Of a stretch of 64,000 nt of DNA, positions 12,650-24,550 are shown one piece after another (position 1 is the first letter of the stretch; the number at the start of each line of letters is the position of its first letter). A model generated the notes under the pieces. It was given only the letters and a program-made list of their open reading frames with translations, had not been told where the DNA came from and ran no database searches. Source of the DNA: Eretmocerus hayati (Eukaryota > Arthropoda > Insecta > Hymenoptera > Aphelinidae); NCBI GenBank assembly GCA_029851415.1, contig CM056742.1, forward strand, positions 134,218,715 through 134,282,714, written 5' to 3'. A program made the position numbers and the translations under genes.

Positions 12650-13415
12650 TGGTTTTGATATACTTAAACGCGTGTGACGATTGATGATGCCAAAAAGCCA
12701 AGTAACTCGTTATTAGAATTGTTAATGACAAATGAAAATTGTTAATTGATGAAAATGCAGAGTGTAGTCTATATAGTCATGCTGAGAGTCGACACAGCGG
12801 TTTCAGATGCGAGAGAATGAGATTAGCTTGTCGCTCACACACACACACACACACACGCGCGCGCGCACAGTATACGCGCACTTGCTTTAGAAAGTCTACA
12901 AGGCCAACGGTCGATTTTTTTTTCGTCCTGTGAAAAGTTCGAAGGTATTCGATTCCTTTTATATCTAATCTATACCATATCAAAGAAGAATTCTTCCTCT
13001 ATAACATGAGCCTGGTCGCTTTGCCAGAAAATGAAAACTGTCGAAACGGCGGTGCATCCAACAGCGCACTGTTGACGGCCCCATTTAAACGCATGTTAAC
13101 CGCGCCGAGCGCTTTTCGCGCACTTTCTGGGCGGAGTTTTCATTTCCCAGGAAACTTGTGAGGACCTTTTTTGTGGGAAATTCCACGATCTACAACTTTG
13201 ATCCGATGAAGCTTTCCCGGGAAATGCATATAACTCGAGATATCGGCAAAAAACCGCAATTTTGCACACAAAATTGTTAATAACAAAAAAGGTGTTCGGA
13301 ATTCGGGAAAGCGACCTCGAAAAATCGATTCAGCGCATCGAAATACATAAAATAACGTAAAGATTTTCCGGGGGAATTGAGTTGGCCACGGGAGCCTCGG
13401 TGGGCGCCCAGACTA
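12650..13415 (-). repeat. Right terminal inverted repeat of the Academ-like transposon
   Basis: Reverse complement of the left TIR with only a handful of differences. Its (CA)n/(CG)n tract near 12836-12866 mirrors the TG tract on the left. The outer end GGCGCCCAGACTA is followed by the TAT duplication. Confidence 0.9.
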
Positions 13416-16400
13416 TATGGATGCTAGTATGTATGAGTTTGTACTGTATTCCATTCTTTTCTCATTCTTCTCTTTCTGTGGGTTGCGTCTGAGCTTCTCA
13501 ATTCGCAGTTTGTGCGAATGAAGAGGCAGGAGAGCGAAGGGAGCTGATGTTCTTTTGTGAAACAAGTTTGGAGTTGCAAGAGATGCGGTGTATTTGTGCC
13601 ATAGAGATATATTTGTGCACACGATTGTGCCAGAGATGCCCGAAAAGAAAGATCTTTGGACTTTAGAGTATATTGAGATCCAGCATCAGCGAGCGCGGAA
13701 GCGAGGTAAAGTGGACTAGGTCGCAAATTGGCAGGACTTTGTCGTTTACTTTTTTTGCGTACCCTCAACCTCACTGACAGACTCACAAATGTAGGCTTTC
13801 AACCGCACGCCTTGGCGGATCTTTGTAAAATAAATCTTTGTAAATGGCAGATTGAATTTCGTGAAATATATCGTACCAGAACTATCAAGTTTTTATAGAC
13901 AGGGAGATTCTAAGATTGATGAATTTCTAACAATTTTAGAGTAGTTTTCCCATCGGAATTTTCAATATATGTACGAATATTTTTAACCGAGCTCACCCAA
14001 TTAGTTATTTCGCTGAAAAAATTGAATGAATTTATTTGAGAATAATTGAAGAAATCCAATTATTCTGAAGATTTTTTTACAGACTGTAATAAGGGTTTTG
14101 CTCATTTGTTGTGCAAAGGATTCACGAGTAGGTGAGTGGTTGAATGATACGAGTTGAGGGTGAATCGCCCTCAACGAAAGTAGGTAGGTGACCTGAACCG
14201 GCTGAACCTCCTTAGAACGTACGAAAGTTTCCCTTGCGTACTCAATGAATAGACAATAAAATCGACATGGATGAAAGCGAGTTATCGCGGTGTATAATTA
14301 CGTAAAATGCTAAATAAACTTTTTGGCATGGTGCAATTCGTATCTTCTGAGAATGTATCGTTATTCAAAGCCAGGGGCGTCACAGCCCTTCAAGCCGGTG
14401 TATGGTGCATGTTCAAAGCTATGGCAATAGAATATTGATCGATCAAATGTTGAAGTTAATTGGTAAGACAGTGTTCAAAAAACGTCGCCTGACCATTCCC
14501 AGGTCGATGAAATCCGAACTAAAGTCTAAGATGAGCTCGCAAGTCAAAATCGTGGGCTAAATATTTCATTTGGTTTCGAATAAATAATAACCCGGAATTT
14601 TATAATTTTCTATTGAATCACGTGTATCTCACACTCCTCGAAGAGCTCTACATTGACAAAACTGAAGATGGTTGTTGAAACTATCTCCCGATTAAGCGAT
14701 TAGAGCATCAGAAGGTATAGACGAGATAATGGGTAAGAAAGAAGAAAAGCGATGATTTCACGACCGTTTGGCCCTCTCGATCAGCTTATTGTTCACTTAT
14801 ACGTCTGCAGAACATCGCAGATAAGCACAAACGCATTTATGGACACAATGCACCAAGAATCAGAGAGAGTTCAAGGGGATCGATAGGGTATGTCACCCAA
14901 AGAGAGAGTCTGATGCTTGGAAAGCACTTGATGGCTCGTTCGGCTCCATCACGAGTATGTGCTCCTCCATATGGACTCTATTGCAGAGTGCGATACACAA
15001 AGACTTTTTACGTCTGCACGATCAATAATGCCTCTGTGTACTCACGTGCCTGAGATACGTTATATAGGTAGGTGTGGACCAAGCCAGTTCACCGTGGTGT
15101 GCATGCATCAGTACGAGGACGCAATATTGGTTTCTTTGTTGTGACAATGTGCTACTTGCTTCTTTCATTGCTCACGTGCCGTTGCTGATATACTATTGCT
15201 CCACGGATGTCTTGGCTTCGCTCCCATCAGTTCACTCATCCATTGGCAAAAATTTTTCTGAGGTCAACTTTCTTTGCTGTGACGATATCTCAAATTGGAC
15301 GTGCTTTGCCTTAGCCTTCAGCCTTTTCAATTTACCGACACGAGTTCATTCGTGAAGAAAGTATTCCTGAAGATTTGAAATTCCCATTTGCGCTCACACT
15401 TGTTACTTCATCAATATTTCCCCAGAATTTCAAATTTTCCAGGAATGTTGAGACGTGATAAAGTTCTCTAACGAATGGAAATTCCTATCATTTCTTTTGT
15501 TGAAAAACACATCACAAATACAGGATATTGTTCGATGGACTTGCTGCATAAAACGTGTAAATAACACAAAATCAAAATAGAGGAGGTAAAACTAGCCCTG
15601 GAAACATACCGCTATCCCATATCACGAGGAAACTTTGCACAAATTTCAATCGGATGGATAGACACCACCTGCTCATCGCAACGCTGATCCTCAAAAGCGG
15701 GTTAGTAGTAAATCGTCAATTTTATGTCACAAATGATTATCAGTTGGCGCATTAATTTGCAGCCGTCGCCAATTAAATGAGGCATTATGGCCCGTATGCA
15801 TCCGATACCTGTGGCTTCACTCAAAACTTATGTAGAGAAATTGTCAACTCCTGAAAATGACAATATTAAGGAAAAATGAGTTATAAAGGGGAAAAAATAA
15901 AACATTCACATTAGGATCGAGTCGGCGCTCTGAGCTCGACCCCAAACTGAGCGCAATTAAAGGACAAAGAGAAGAAAGAATATACAATGAGCCTTTACGA
16001 ATTTTTGAAAGGTTCTCTTTGGGTTAACGATGCTTTCGTTTCTGATGCGAGAAACCGGTGAGAACCGCAAATTTTAAAAGCGTGAGGAGATCTGTCTTTC
16101 TTTTTTTTCGTCGGGCTTTTCTCGCCCATGAGAATTCGAATTGCATAAGCTCACACAACGAGTTCGTTTCAAATGCAAATATCGAGCTTATGAAAATTCA
16201 CGAGAGGCGCTCGTTGAGTGCTGCAAGTGGGTATATTATATAGTAAATCTGAAGAGAGACATCGACGCGACGAAACGTTCGGTAGACAGACTTTTTTCAA
16301 TGGCTTATCGACAACTGTGATCCTGAGGCCACTAATCAGAAGAGGCGCTCGCCGCTACTCTTTTTATTTCCTATTCCCTAGAAATACGGTTTTTGTGATG

Positions 16401-17100
16401 AGTTTGAACCCGAAACCGAAAGTTTCGACTATTTTGGACGACCAGAGGCTATCAAGATGGTGAATTTAGCCTCGCATAACTTACTAGGTGGTATCGAATG
16501 TCTTGTTGGACTGATATCCTTGAAATTCCTCAATAGTGAGTTGATTTTTCTAGATAACTCATGTCAAACTCTTGTAATTGGACCATAAAATTCCTCATTA
16601 TAATATGATCCACTTTCGAGCCAATGAGTGATGTTTAACTTTTCAGATTCTCGACATGGGGATGCGTAATGAAACACAACCCTGCAGCAATTTTATACGT
16701 GTAGCGTATGCTGAATCGGACATTTTCTGTGACTATCAATTTGTTAGCAAGAGTAAGTAGTTTGACAAATATGATTCAGAAAATACATCATTCAATCAGG
16801 TTGATATGATTATTTCGATGAAAAATCATTTTTCATTTATTTGTATGAAATTCCACAAGGGGTTTAGATTGTGAGAATAATGATTATTTTTCTCGATTTT
16901 TGCGGATAATTTCTAAATTCCAAAGTTTGTGACGAGCTCCTGCATGGCTGTATCACTCTTACCTCAGATCTTGCACATGCTGTAAAAGAATGTCAACATA
17001 ATCGCTAATATCAGCGGAGGTAATGCAAGCGACCACCGTTAAGCGGAGTGAATTTACTACTCCAGTGTAAATTCGCCAACCTCGGGTTAGCGCTTTTATG
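13416..17100. other. Long gene-free stretch
   Basis: No supported gene. Short frames (13424-13786, 14959-15355, 16058-16463) lack domains and overlap in several frames. A small hairpin (GTTGAGGG...CCCTCAAC) sits at about 14152-14178 and a short one (GAATTTAC...GTAAATTC) near 17060-17085. Confidence 0.4.
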
Positions 17101-17584
17101 CTGCCAAGGGTGCACCAGCAAGGAGGGTTGGGGCACGTGGTGCCTCATCACTGGAGTCTGACGAGCTCCCGGTCCCAGTCAGTAGCGCCCGCCGGAGCGT
17201 GGAGACCGCACATCTCCATCCGGCACCACGGGACTGGGTGAGTCTAGGAACTCGCATTGGAATCGTCCCCGGGCGATAACAATGTGAGCCTGGAAGACTT
17301 ATCCATCATCCCGCCGGACTCCCTGGGCTCTCAGAAAGACTAGACGAGCCCCCCCCCCCCCCACGAGAGGTGGGCATCGGCCTTGTGCTGGGGGCCGAGC
17401 CCGGAATTCGGTAGTTGAGGAGGAGGATCGAGTCATTGCTGAACCACTTGTGGTTCGGCGGTGGCTGTCCTCCAAACCAACGCGCTGGCAGGACGTATCC
17501 CTGCCCCACGCACATCGGCGCAACCGAGGTGAAGGCGAAAGCCGGGTACCCGGGATATAAAAGTTAAATCCCTGCCAAGGGTGC
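17101..17584. mobile_element. GC-rich insertion bracketed by 13-bp direct repeats
   Basis: The 13-mer CTGCCAAGGGTGC occurs at 17101-17113 and again at 17572-17584. The sequence between them is much more GC-rich than its surroundings and includes a C14 run near 17350. A long target duplication around a compositionally foreign block is typical of target-primed (LINE/SINE) insertion. No reverse transcriptase or tRNA head is visible, so the family is unknown. Confidence 0.4.
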
Positions 17585-18033
17585 GATCCAAGATTTTTGA
17601 TAGATTGATACTGACATTTTGACACTTCGCATTGGCTATCGATATCCTGGTTGAATTGTCATTGTAACGTGAATTTTTCTGTAAATTCTCTTATCGCTCT
17701 CGCCGTATAGAAATACATGGCCTTGGTATACCGATTCAAGGTGTCAACCCTGACTACAGCGCCACAATACCACGAGAGAACGCGCTAGGTGGTCAAATAT
17801 TGAACTGTCGCGGACCTTAATCCTATCCCAGTCTCCAGCTCCAGCACAAATTAATAGTGAGCATTTGAGTCATATATGCCATTATTTTCAAACAGGCCAT
17901 TCGAGTCACATTTCAAATTTTTTTCCATTTCGTTCGCATTCTGTACAAATGAGTCCTAATAAAGTAGCACACAATTTGGGCCGAATCAGGACTCTCGCTT
18001 CATCGCAAACTCCTTCGTATCTTTCCCCTACAT
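17585..18033. other. Sequence with a second, partial MITE terminus
   Basis: Around 17733-17770 the motif GGTGTCAACCCTGACTACAGC plus CGCCAC resembles the terminus of the element starting at 18034, suggesting an older or broken relative. No gene is seen. Confidence 0.4.
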
Positions 18034-18413
18034 ATTCGAGGCGTCAGCCCTGACTTTGGTGCCACCACCGGATATTTCGCGAACTGTCCGACTGCCAACA
18101 TTTGTCTTTAAAACTTCGACGCGCTACTGAAACGTACAGTTTCAGTAGCGCGTCGAAGACATTTTGCCGACTTTGTTAACATAGGTACACTATGTTAACA
18201 AAGTCGGCAAAATGTCTCATTTCAAGTATCTGACAATAGAAATAACTTTTGCTGTCCATTTCCTATAACGGGTACTTGAAATAATACATTTTGCCGACTT
18301 TGCTCATACAGTTTGAGTAGCGCGCCGAAATTTGAACGTCAGATGTTGGCAGTCGGGCAGTTCGCGAAATACCCGGTGGTGGCGCCACAGTCAGGCCTGA
18401 CACCCCGAATATT
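18034..18413. mobile_element. MITE with ~70-bp TIRs
   Basis: The left arm (ATTCGAGGCGTCAGCCCTGAC, continuing through CACCACCGG, TTTCGCGAACTG and GACTGCCAACAT) is complementary to the right arm (ATGTTGGCAGTC to GTCAGGCCTGACACC and CGAAT). The interior carries two extra perfect hairpins described separately. There is no coding capacity. Confidence 0.75.
18114..18216. repeat. Twin perfect hairpins with identical GTACA loops
   Basis: Hairpin 1 has perfect 20-bp arms at 18114-18133 and 18139-18158 with loop GTACA. Hairpin 2 has perfect 27-bp arms at 18158-18184 and 18190-18216, also with loop GTACA. The right half of the host MITE has single copies of both arm sequences near 18286-18330, so the duplication happened in the left half only. 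Confidence 0.9.
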
Positions 18414-18588
18414 CGACTCTCTATTTTATTCTTTCTTCCTTACTATGGGACTATAACCTCCGGATTGGTGTCCTCCGGAAAGGGGCTGTAGTCGGTGGGT
18501 GCCCAAGTCTCCTCGGGTCGAACTCTACCCACAGTCTCTACCGGCTTGAATGAACGAAAGATAAGAATAAATTAATAAAAAAACGGCT

Positions 18589-18939
18589 CGAGGGCGCTCT
18601 CTAGTCTCAAAACAGCGATCGTGGTGCCATCTTGCGATCAAACTGTTTCATTGTAAACGTGAAATAAACTCAACAACGGAGAACGGAGTGCGATATTTAC
18701 CCATGCGTGGAGAATTTTCCGACACATTTAAAAAAAAGTTTCATCGATATCGCTGCAAAATTGAGCTACTAGAGTTATGGTGAAATTCTTTCAAATAATG
18801 AAATACTTTGCCACAACTTCATGAGCTCAAATTTGCACCTTTTATGAAACTTTTTGTATGGTTGCTCTTACATTTACAATAACCAATTTGGCCGTGAGAT
18901 GGCACCACGATCGCGGTTTTCAGGCCGAGGAGGGCCTCG
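18589..18939. mobile_element. MITE-like foldback element, ~350 bp
   Basis: The left arm starts CGAGGGCGCTCTCTAG and contains GCGATCGTGGTGCCATCTT. The right arm contains GATGGCACCACGATCGCGG and ends GAGGAGGGCCTCG. Inner parts (TTCATTGTAAACGT with TTTACAATAA; GTTTCATC with GAAAC) also pair weakly. Non-coding. Confidence 0.7.
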
Positions 18940-19494
18940 TGTGACATGAATCAGTTTTAGGCATCTTAGTATCACTGCTCATGTTTCGATTCTGCAATGA
19001 AATATTCAAAATTCCATCTCAATCTTTTATTATGTCACTCACTTGAGTCTTGCTAATTGGAAACTTTTCTGCTGCTTTTCAAAATCTCAACTTTTCTCGT
19101 TCAACATATTCGATAATTTTAACTTTTTCGCCAAGGGTCAACCAGTTTGAGCTTATTTGTAGCATCCGTGCGACCTTGCCGTTAAATAAGTTCAGGAGTC
19201 TCGTACGCTCTTTATCGACCGTGCGCTTAACTCTGATTTTTAATTTCATGAGATACCAGATGGCTCGGTTCCTTGAGATCGTCAGGGAAGTGTTACAAAT
19301 ACTGATTCCCTCGGCATATTTCAACAGAAAAAAGTGTTCGTGATCGCCCGTTACAGGTCGATTTTGAGTGTCCGCGTCTGTGAAGGAGAGGGTCTTCTAA
19401 TGAGAGGTTTTATGTCAATAAGAAACAATGCAATTATTCGGTTCGGCGTGTGATCGTTTGTTAACTAAAGATGTACTCTATGTAGAGGTGTCCG

Positions 19495-19845
19495 CACGAT
19501 CATAAAGACAGGTCTGGTCACTCCATGGGGCGCGCGCGTTGCTCGGGTGATGCCACCGCAGTCGACTTTCGCCAATATGGCCGCCTCGAAGGAGGCGATC
19601 TGATTGGCTGAAAAAAACAACAAATTGGAGCAGACATTTGCTCCAGGTTGATGGTTGTCCGGCGGTTGAAGATTCATAACACATCGCTGTGCTGTTGTTA
19701 ATATTGAAGTTTATAAATCGCTAGCTGCTGTTTTTTTCAGCCAATCAGATCACTTCCCCCGAGGCGGCCTTTATTGGGACAAGACGACTATCACCTGAGC
19801 AACTCGTGCGCCTTGCGGAGTGGCCAGACCTTTCTTTATGATCGT
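19495..19845. mobile_element. MITE with ~125-bp TIRs and 9-bp target duplication
   Basis: The left arm, beginning ACGATCATAAAGACAGGTC at 19496, is complementary to the right arm ending GACCTTTCTTTATGATCGT; similarity continues through GGCCGCCTCG and ATCTGATTGGCTGAAAAAAA. The element is flanked by direct repeats AGGTGTCCG at 19486-19494 and 19846-19854. A 9-bp duplication points to a Mutator-like superfamily. Confidence 0.75.
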
Positions 19846-19887
19846 AGGTGTCCGTTATCACGAGCTCTACTGTATTTTAAAGGTCCC

Positions 19888-20056
19888 TAAGGGCCTCGAC
19901 AGAAAGTGCGCATTTGCTCTTTTCTCCACTTTTTCTCCCGTGTATAAGCATGGGCGCTGTAGTTGCAGTCGCCGCCACGAGCGCGCAATGGCGCTACTTC
20001 CACGGGGAAAAAAGGGGGAAAAAGAGCAAATGCGCACTTTCTGTCGAGGGCCTAAA
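19888..20056. mobile_element. Short MITE-like palindrome
   Basis: Arms of about 60 bp: the left contains GGCCTCGACAGAAAGTGCGC and the right contains GCGCACTTTCTGTCGAGGGCC, with CATTTGCTCTTTT/AAAGAGCAAATG also pairing. Only a short loop containing GCGCTGTAGTTGC separates them. Confidence 0.75.
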
Positions 20057-20113
20057 AGGAGGCCGAGATAAGTACGGTGGTTTCAATCCGCTAGATTTTG
20101 TGCAAAAGCCGAG

Positions 20114-20163
20114 TATTTACTACACCTATATTTATGACTCCGCCGATATAGGCGTAGTAAATA
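20114..20163. repeat. 17-bp-arm hairpin
   Basis: TATTTACTACACCTATA at 20114-20130 faces TATAGGCGTAGTAAATA at 20147-20163, with one mismatch and a 16-nt loop. Its right edge coincides with the start of the candidate solo LTR. Confidence 0.7.
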
Positions 20164-20640
20164 TGTTACGACCCTGTGGTCTGAGCTGTGGTCAGTTAGA
20201 TGGCGTTATTGTGCCAATTTGGCGGTAGGTTCGAATCCAGGAACTTGTAGTCGGTGAGTAAATATAACTGGAGATTTATTAATCCTTTGATATAATAGTT
20301 GAAATATGGGTCTCGTCACACTTGAAGAATTTACACGAGTTGAGGTAGTACAATGAGATAGTACTAAATAATATTGGATACTTGTATTGAGAGATGCCGT
20401 GATACGATGTGGACGTGAGCACATAAGGTATAGAAGTGCGCGCCAATGGGCTGCGAGTAGTCGTATTTATAGGCATTGCCTCTATGAAGCTCTAATGGTT
20501 ATTTGAGCGTTAGATAAATTGTGTACATCTAAGATATTCGAGGGTGAGCTATTTCATGGTGCATACAAGTTTCCACATATGGAATACGCAGGATGAGGGG
20601 TTCCCTCCACTGATTTGCGACATGATTTGGCCAATGATCA
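20164..20640 (-). mobile_element. Candidate solo LTR (477 bp)
   Basis: Starts TGTTACGACC and ends in CA, with AATA on both sides (20160-20163 and 20641-20644). On the minus strand there is a TATAAATA box around 20465-20472 and an AATAAA near 20273-20278, in the order expected for U3-R. A GGTTCGAATCC box near 20227 resembles a tRNA B box. A 4-bp match plus CA can arise by chance, so this is a candidate only. Confidence 0.4.
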
Positions 20641-20644
20641 AATA

Positions 20645-23600
20645 AGGTCAGATGTGAATATTAGTTTAGAGCAATGAATAAATATTTTGCAACCGTGGTA
20701 TTTGAAGGTAAGCCTGCCTATTGATCATGCCAGCTCCCATTACTGAAATCTGTGAAGTGAGGGTCTTCATTCGTGTAGACTTTTGCCATAATCTGACTCC
20801 TAGTTGAACAAGGTCAAAGGTAAATTCGAGTCTGAAAGGATAAATTAATCATACATAAATCTGACTCCGTTTGATCAACTTATTGAGTTGATATCAAAGC
20901 TTGCCATATCGTGCCTGCTTAGCAGAGAGGTCTCATCTATGTTATAAACACTGAAAACGCAAAATCATTGACCTAGATAATGAGTGAGACTGCACTATCA
21001 GTTGTTTAGGCTCGTGCTGGGCTTCCGCGATGTTCAGCAACCATTTGCTATTGTTATTTTCCACATATTACCGAAAGGATGAGCTTCATACGAGTTTCCT
21101 ATCTCAAGTTATACATAAAACAGATATATTACTAGTGAATGCACGGTAAACGGTTTGTCTGCGCGATGATCGTGCGCGCCATGGCTTGAGACTCACACAC
21201 GTCCAGGCTATGCACACGTACACGAGTCTTGTGTACGTCACAAATATAACAAGATTCTGGGAAAAGTTTGGCGGACCATGTCTCGACCCACTTCTAGGGG
21301 CCCTATTATTCGCTCCGAGACGCGCGCTTTTGAAATTCAAAACGGGCGATTGTGCGCGACCCGTGGCCACCGCATTCACTGCAACTGGCGTACTGTGCAG
21401 CAGACGGCGAATTTTCGTAAGGGTCAAACTCGAAAACCATCGCTCAAATGTGGCAACAATAAGCGAGAAAGTTGTAGGACTTGTAAAAACGAAGAGTTTG
21501 AGTGGTCGTGAGCCTAAATCCGAGCAAATTTGAGCTAGTTGAGGCGATTTCGAGATTTGGCGTGCTTTTAGCATGGGCGTCGCAGTCGGCCCTCAAACCG
21601 CGGGCTCGCATCCATTCTTTCGAGCTCCGTGAATCTTTCAATATTGCTCTGATTGATATCCAGAACAGCTCAAAATCTTCGTAATTAAATTTCCAACAAC
21701 TTTGTCGCTTAGTGTTAGCAGGTTCAAGCTACGGTTTTCTCCTAAATTCACGAAAACCCTGTCTGCGCCTATGCTGTGCCTCGCTGTGCACGCTCAATAT
21801 TGTCATTGGCATGGCGCAGCATGGCGTCACCCTAGCAGTACGCCAGTTGTACTTCCAAAGTCAGCCACTACGTGGCGCTCCGCTGAATCTCGGAGCGAAT
21901 ATTGGGACGCGTGAATCGTTCCCACGATGGAGATTAGCACACGAGTTTGCCAGCCCATGATGGATCCTTTTTTCGTGGTTTTGGTCCTTTTTATCACAGT
22001 TGGTTGGTTATCCCCTATGAGTTGAACTCTTTGCATTGGGGCTGAAATGGTTGGTTAGGGGATTTTAAGGTTCGGCCATCACCCGTTCAGTTAATCAAAA
22101 AATTAGTTCGAATCACCAATGGCTCCTTTAGTCAGTTCTAGTTCCTTGGATCGTACCTACATTTACGTTCATATTTCCGACATAATTATCTTTGAACCCT
22201 GACACTCGACTGGAAGATAATCTTTGATAACTCTCAACCTGGTCAAATTAGTCGAATTATCCATAATTTCATCATAGAATTTCTGTATCTTACAAGTTAA
22301 GAAGCAGGTGTACCCCACAACCAATTAGCAGTTAGATACTTACAACTAATTATGTCTAGATTTCAGAACCATGCTCGCTTTTGCACGCAACTTCGCACGC
22401 AAGTCCCCAAATTTCGTTTTACAAAGTCGCCGCAGAAAATGATCGAGAAAACACGGATCCACGCGTCGATATAGCAAAATCTCGATAAAGAATCGCGAGC
22501 GAAGCCTCGAGAAATACATTTATCACCCTCGACAATCGCGAACTCGCGAAGTATATAAGTAAGTGTGTGTGCAAGCAATCGAGTATGAAATTAAGGATCG
22601 CGTGCATCGCAGTTCTCGGCCCGCTCGCGGATGCGAAGTCACTTAGCTCGCGATAAGGGAAATCCCATGCATACGGCCCCAAAGTAACGATCCAATGGGA
22701 CAGGTCGATATAGCTGATAATAGCGTTCAAGTCTGAGGAGATGCCACGTGTGAATTAGGGCCTATACAGGCCAGGTTGTAATGACAGCCGAGATTTTGGA
22801 GTGCCTGGTGATAATCTGTGATATTATGCGCCTCCGATTTTTTGCATGCCCACTAACATACTTATCCGTACAATTGACTCGTCGTTCAAGTTGTTCGCTT
22901 TGATTTGTATATTAGTAGTGTATCCTTCAATGACCAGTTGCAAGGTCTGCATACAACCCAGACTCTGTTAGACTTTTGAATTTTTGAGTATAGTTTTTAA
23001 AAATAATGGAATAGCGCCGCCATTACCGAGAAGGCGTTAGGAGAGTATGTATTATAGCCGCGGTATTAGGTGGTCGTCGTCGCCCAGGAGCGCTATTATT
23101 TCACCTGTTTTACGAGCGGCACACTCCCCTCATATACGGATTTGACAGGATGATCTCTGTGAAGTCGGCAAAATAGGCCTGTGCAAAGTAATAGCTGTCG
23201 AAACATCATAGAATTGCATAGAAAGAAGGGTAAGTATATCTTTACGGATGTCCATTACAATTCTCGGTTTTCACGCTCTAATTTTTACGGGGTATGGAAT
23301 ATGGGGTATAACAACGGGGTGGTGCCGCGTTGCTGCCAAATTGAAAAGAAGCGCGTCTAAATAGGCCCAGATGCACTCTGACTATTACCTATGGATATAA
23401 TGGTTTTCTAGGAGGTACGGGTATATTGTAAAGCTCTTTAGTATGATTGTGGGAATCGTTGCAACTTTCCCTATAATAGATGGATATTTATTGAACTTTC
23501 GGAAGATAGATTTTGGCCTGTGAGGTTTTCATCATCACAGAATGTGTACATATCATGTCAAATATGTATGGGTATGCCTATAGTACTTTGTATTGTTAGT

Positions 23601-24550
23601 ATGTACATCATATGTGGGCTAAAGGGGGTCTCTTTTTGGTGGGAAATCTCACAATATTCACTGGCGATACCTACCCTCATATGCGTGGAAACAGAACTTG
23701 AAGGCAGCGGGACAGGGCTCAAATATATTCACGGTAGATATAGATATTCCTAACTTCCGTCATCGGCTTAAGTCCATCGCAGGGCTTCCGGATGCACATA
23801 GTATATGAATTTATAAGTGGCTCTTTTTTCGTTATACTCTCGCTAGTTTTAATATTTTGATTAAAGCCAAACACAACTCGAAGGTGGTCGACACATAATA
23901 GACACACAAAATCAGTTCATGTTCTCCATTGCGTCTCTACCTATTCTCAGTTTGTAATACACGGTGACGATGAGGAACATCGCAAGAGATGTTTATTTTG
24001 ATTATATATAGTCCGAACTTTGAATTGAGCCCTTTATCATCGTTGGAGGTCAGGAAATGTCACGTGTCAGCCCTATATAAACCGATAGTCCCTTCGTTGT
24101 ATACTTAATTTTTACTGTTGACCCATGCACGTCGCGCGTCGTCGTCGCCACGCCACGCCGCGCCGGTTGTTGCGATTCCGAACGTCGGAACTTTTCCATA
24201 ACTCTATGGCATGTTTGACAATGAAACCGAGACCGTGTAAAAGGGCGCATATATGAACTGACATATATTCAAAATATGTACATGGATACGCTTCGTGCGA
24301 TCGTTGACCAAGAAGCAAGAGTAGACACCTTGACCAAAGTTATAGTATAGCTGACTGACCGTGTATTATGGTGAAAATCTCGGAAATTCATTGTTGTCGA
24401 TGAAATCGTGAAATTGGTATGACAAGGCACAAATTATATGCCGTTACAAACATAGAAGAGCGAGTGAATCGGGTATATATACACAAAATTTTGAACGACA
24501 TAACCAGTTAGTCGAGTTAGTACACCTTCCATCATCATCACTAAATGTAT
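20645..24550. other. Gene-free stretch, nothing firm
   Basis: No supported gene. The frames at 21104-21574 on opposite strands overlap completely and show no family features. Scattered ATAT-rich tracts occur. Confidence 0.35.

Larger units (their letters stand above)
5700..13415 (-). mobile_element. 7.7-kb DNA transposon with long TIRs, Academ-like
   Basis: The element is bounded by inverted repeats of about 765 bp beginning TAGTCTGGGCGCC and ending GGCGCCCAGACTA, and flanked on both sides by TAT (5697-5699 and 13416-13418), a 3-bp target duplication. It carries a single intact three-exon gene on the minus strand that combines a PIN/XPG-like nuclease signature with a Cys-rich C-terminus. Academ-superfamily transposons are known for 3-4-bp target duplications and XPG-like nuclease regions, so that assignment is the best fit; it rests on motif recall and not on an alignment. 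Near identity of the TIRs and the intact frame indicate a young, possibly autonomous copy. Confidence 0.8.

Noticed and set aside
21104..21574. 156-codon minus frame
   Set aside because: A similar-length frame runs on the opposite strand at the same place; no family features in either.
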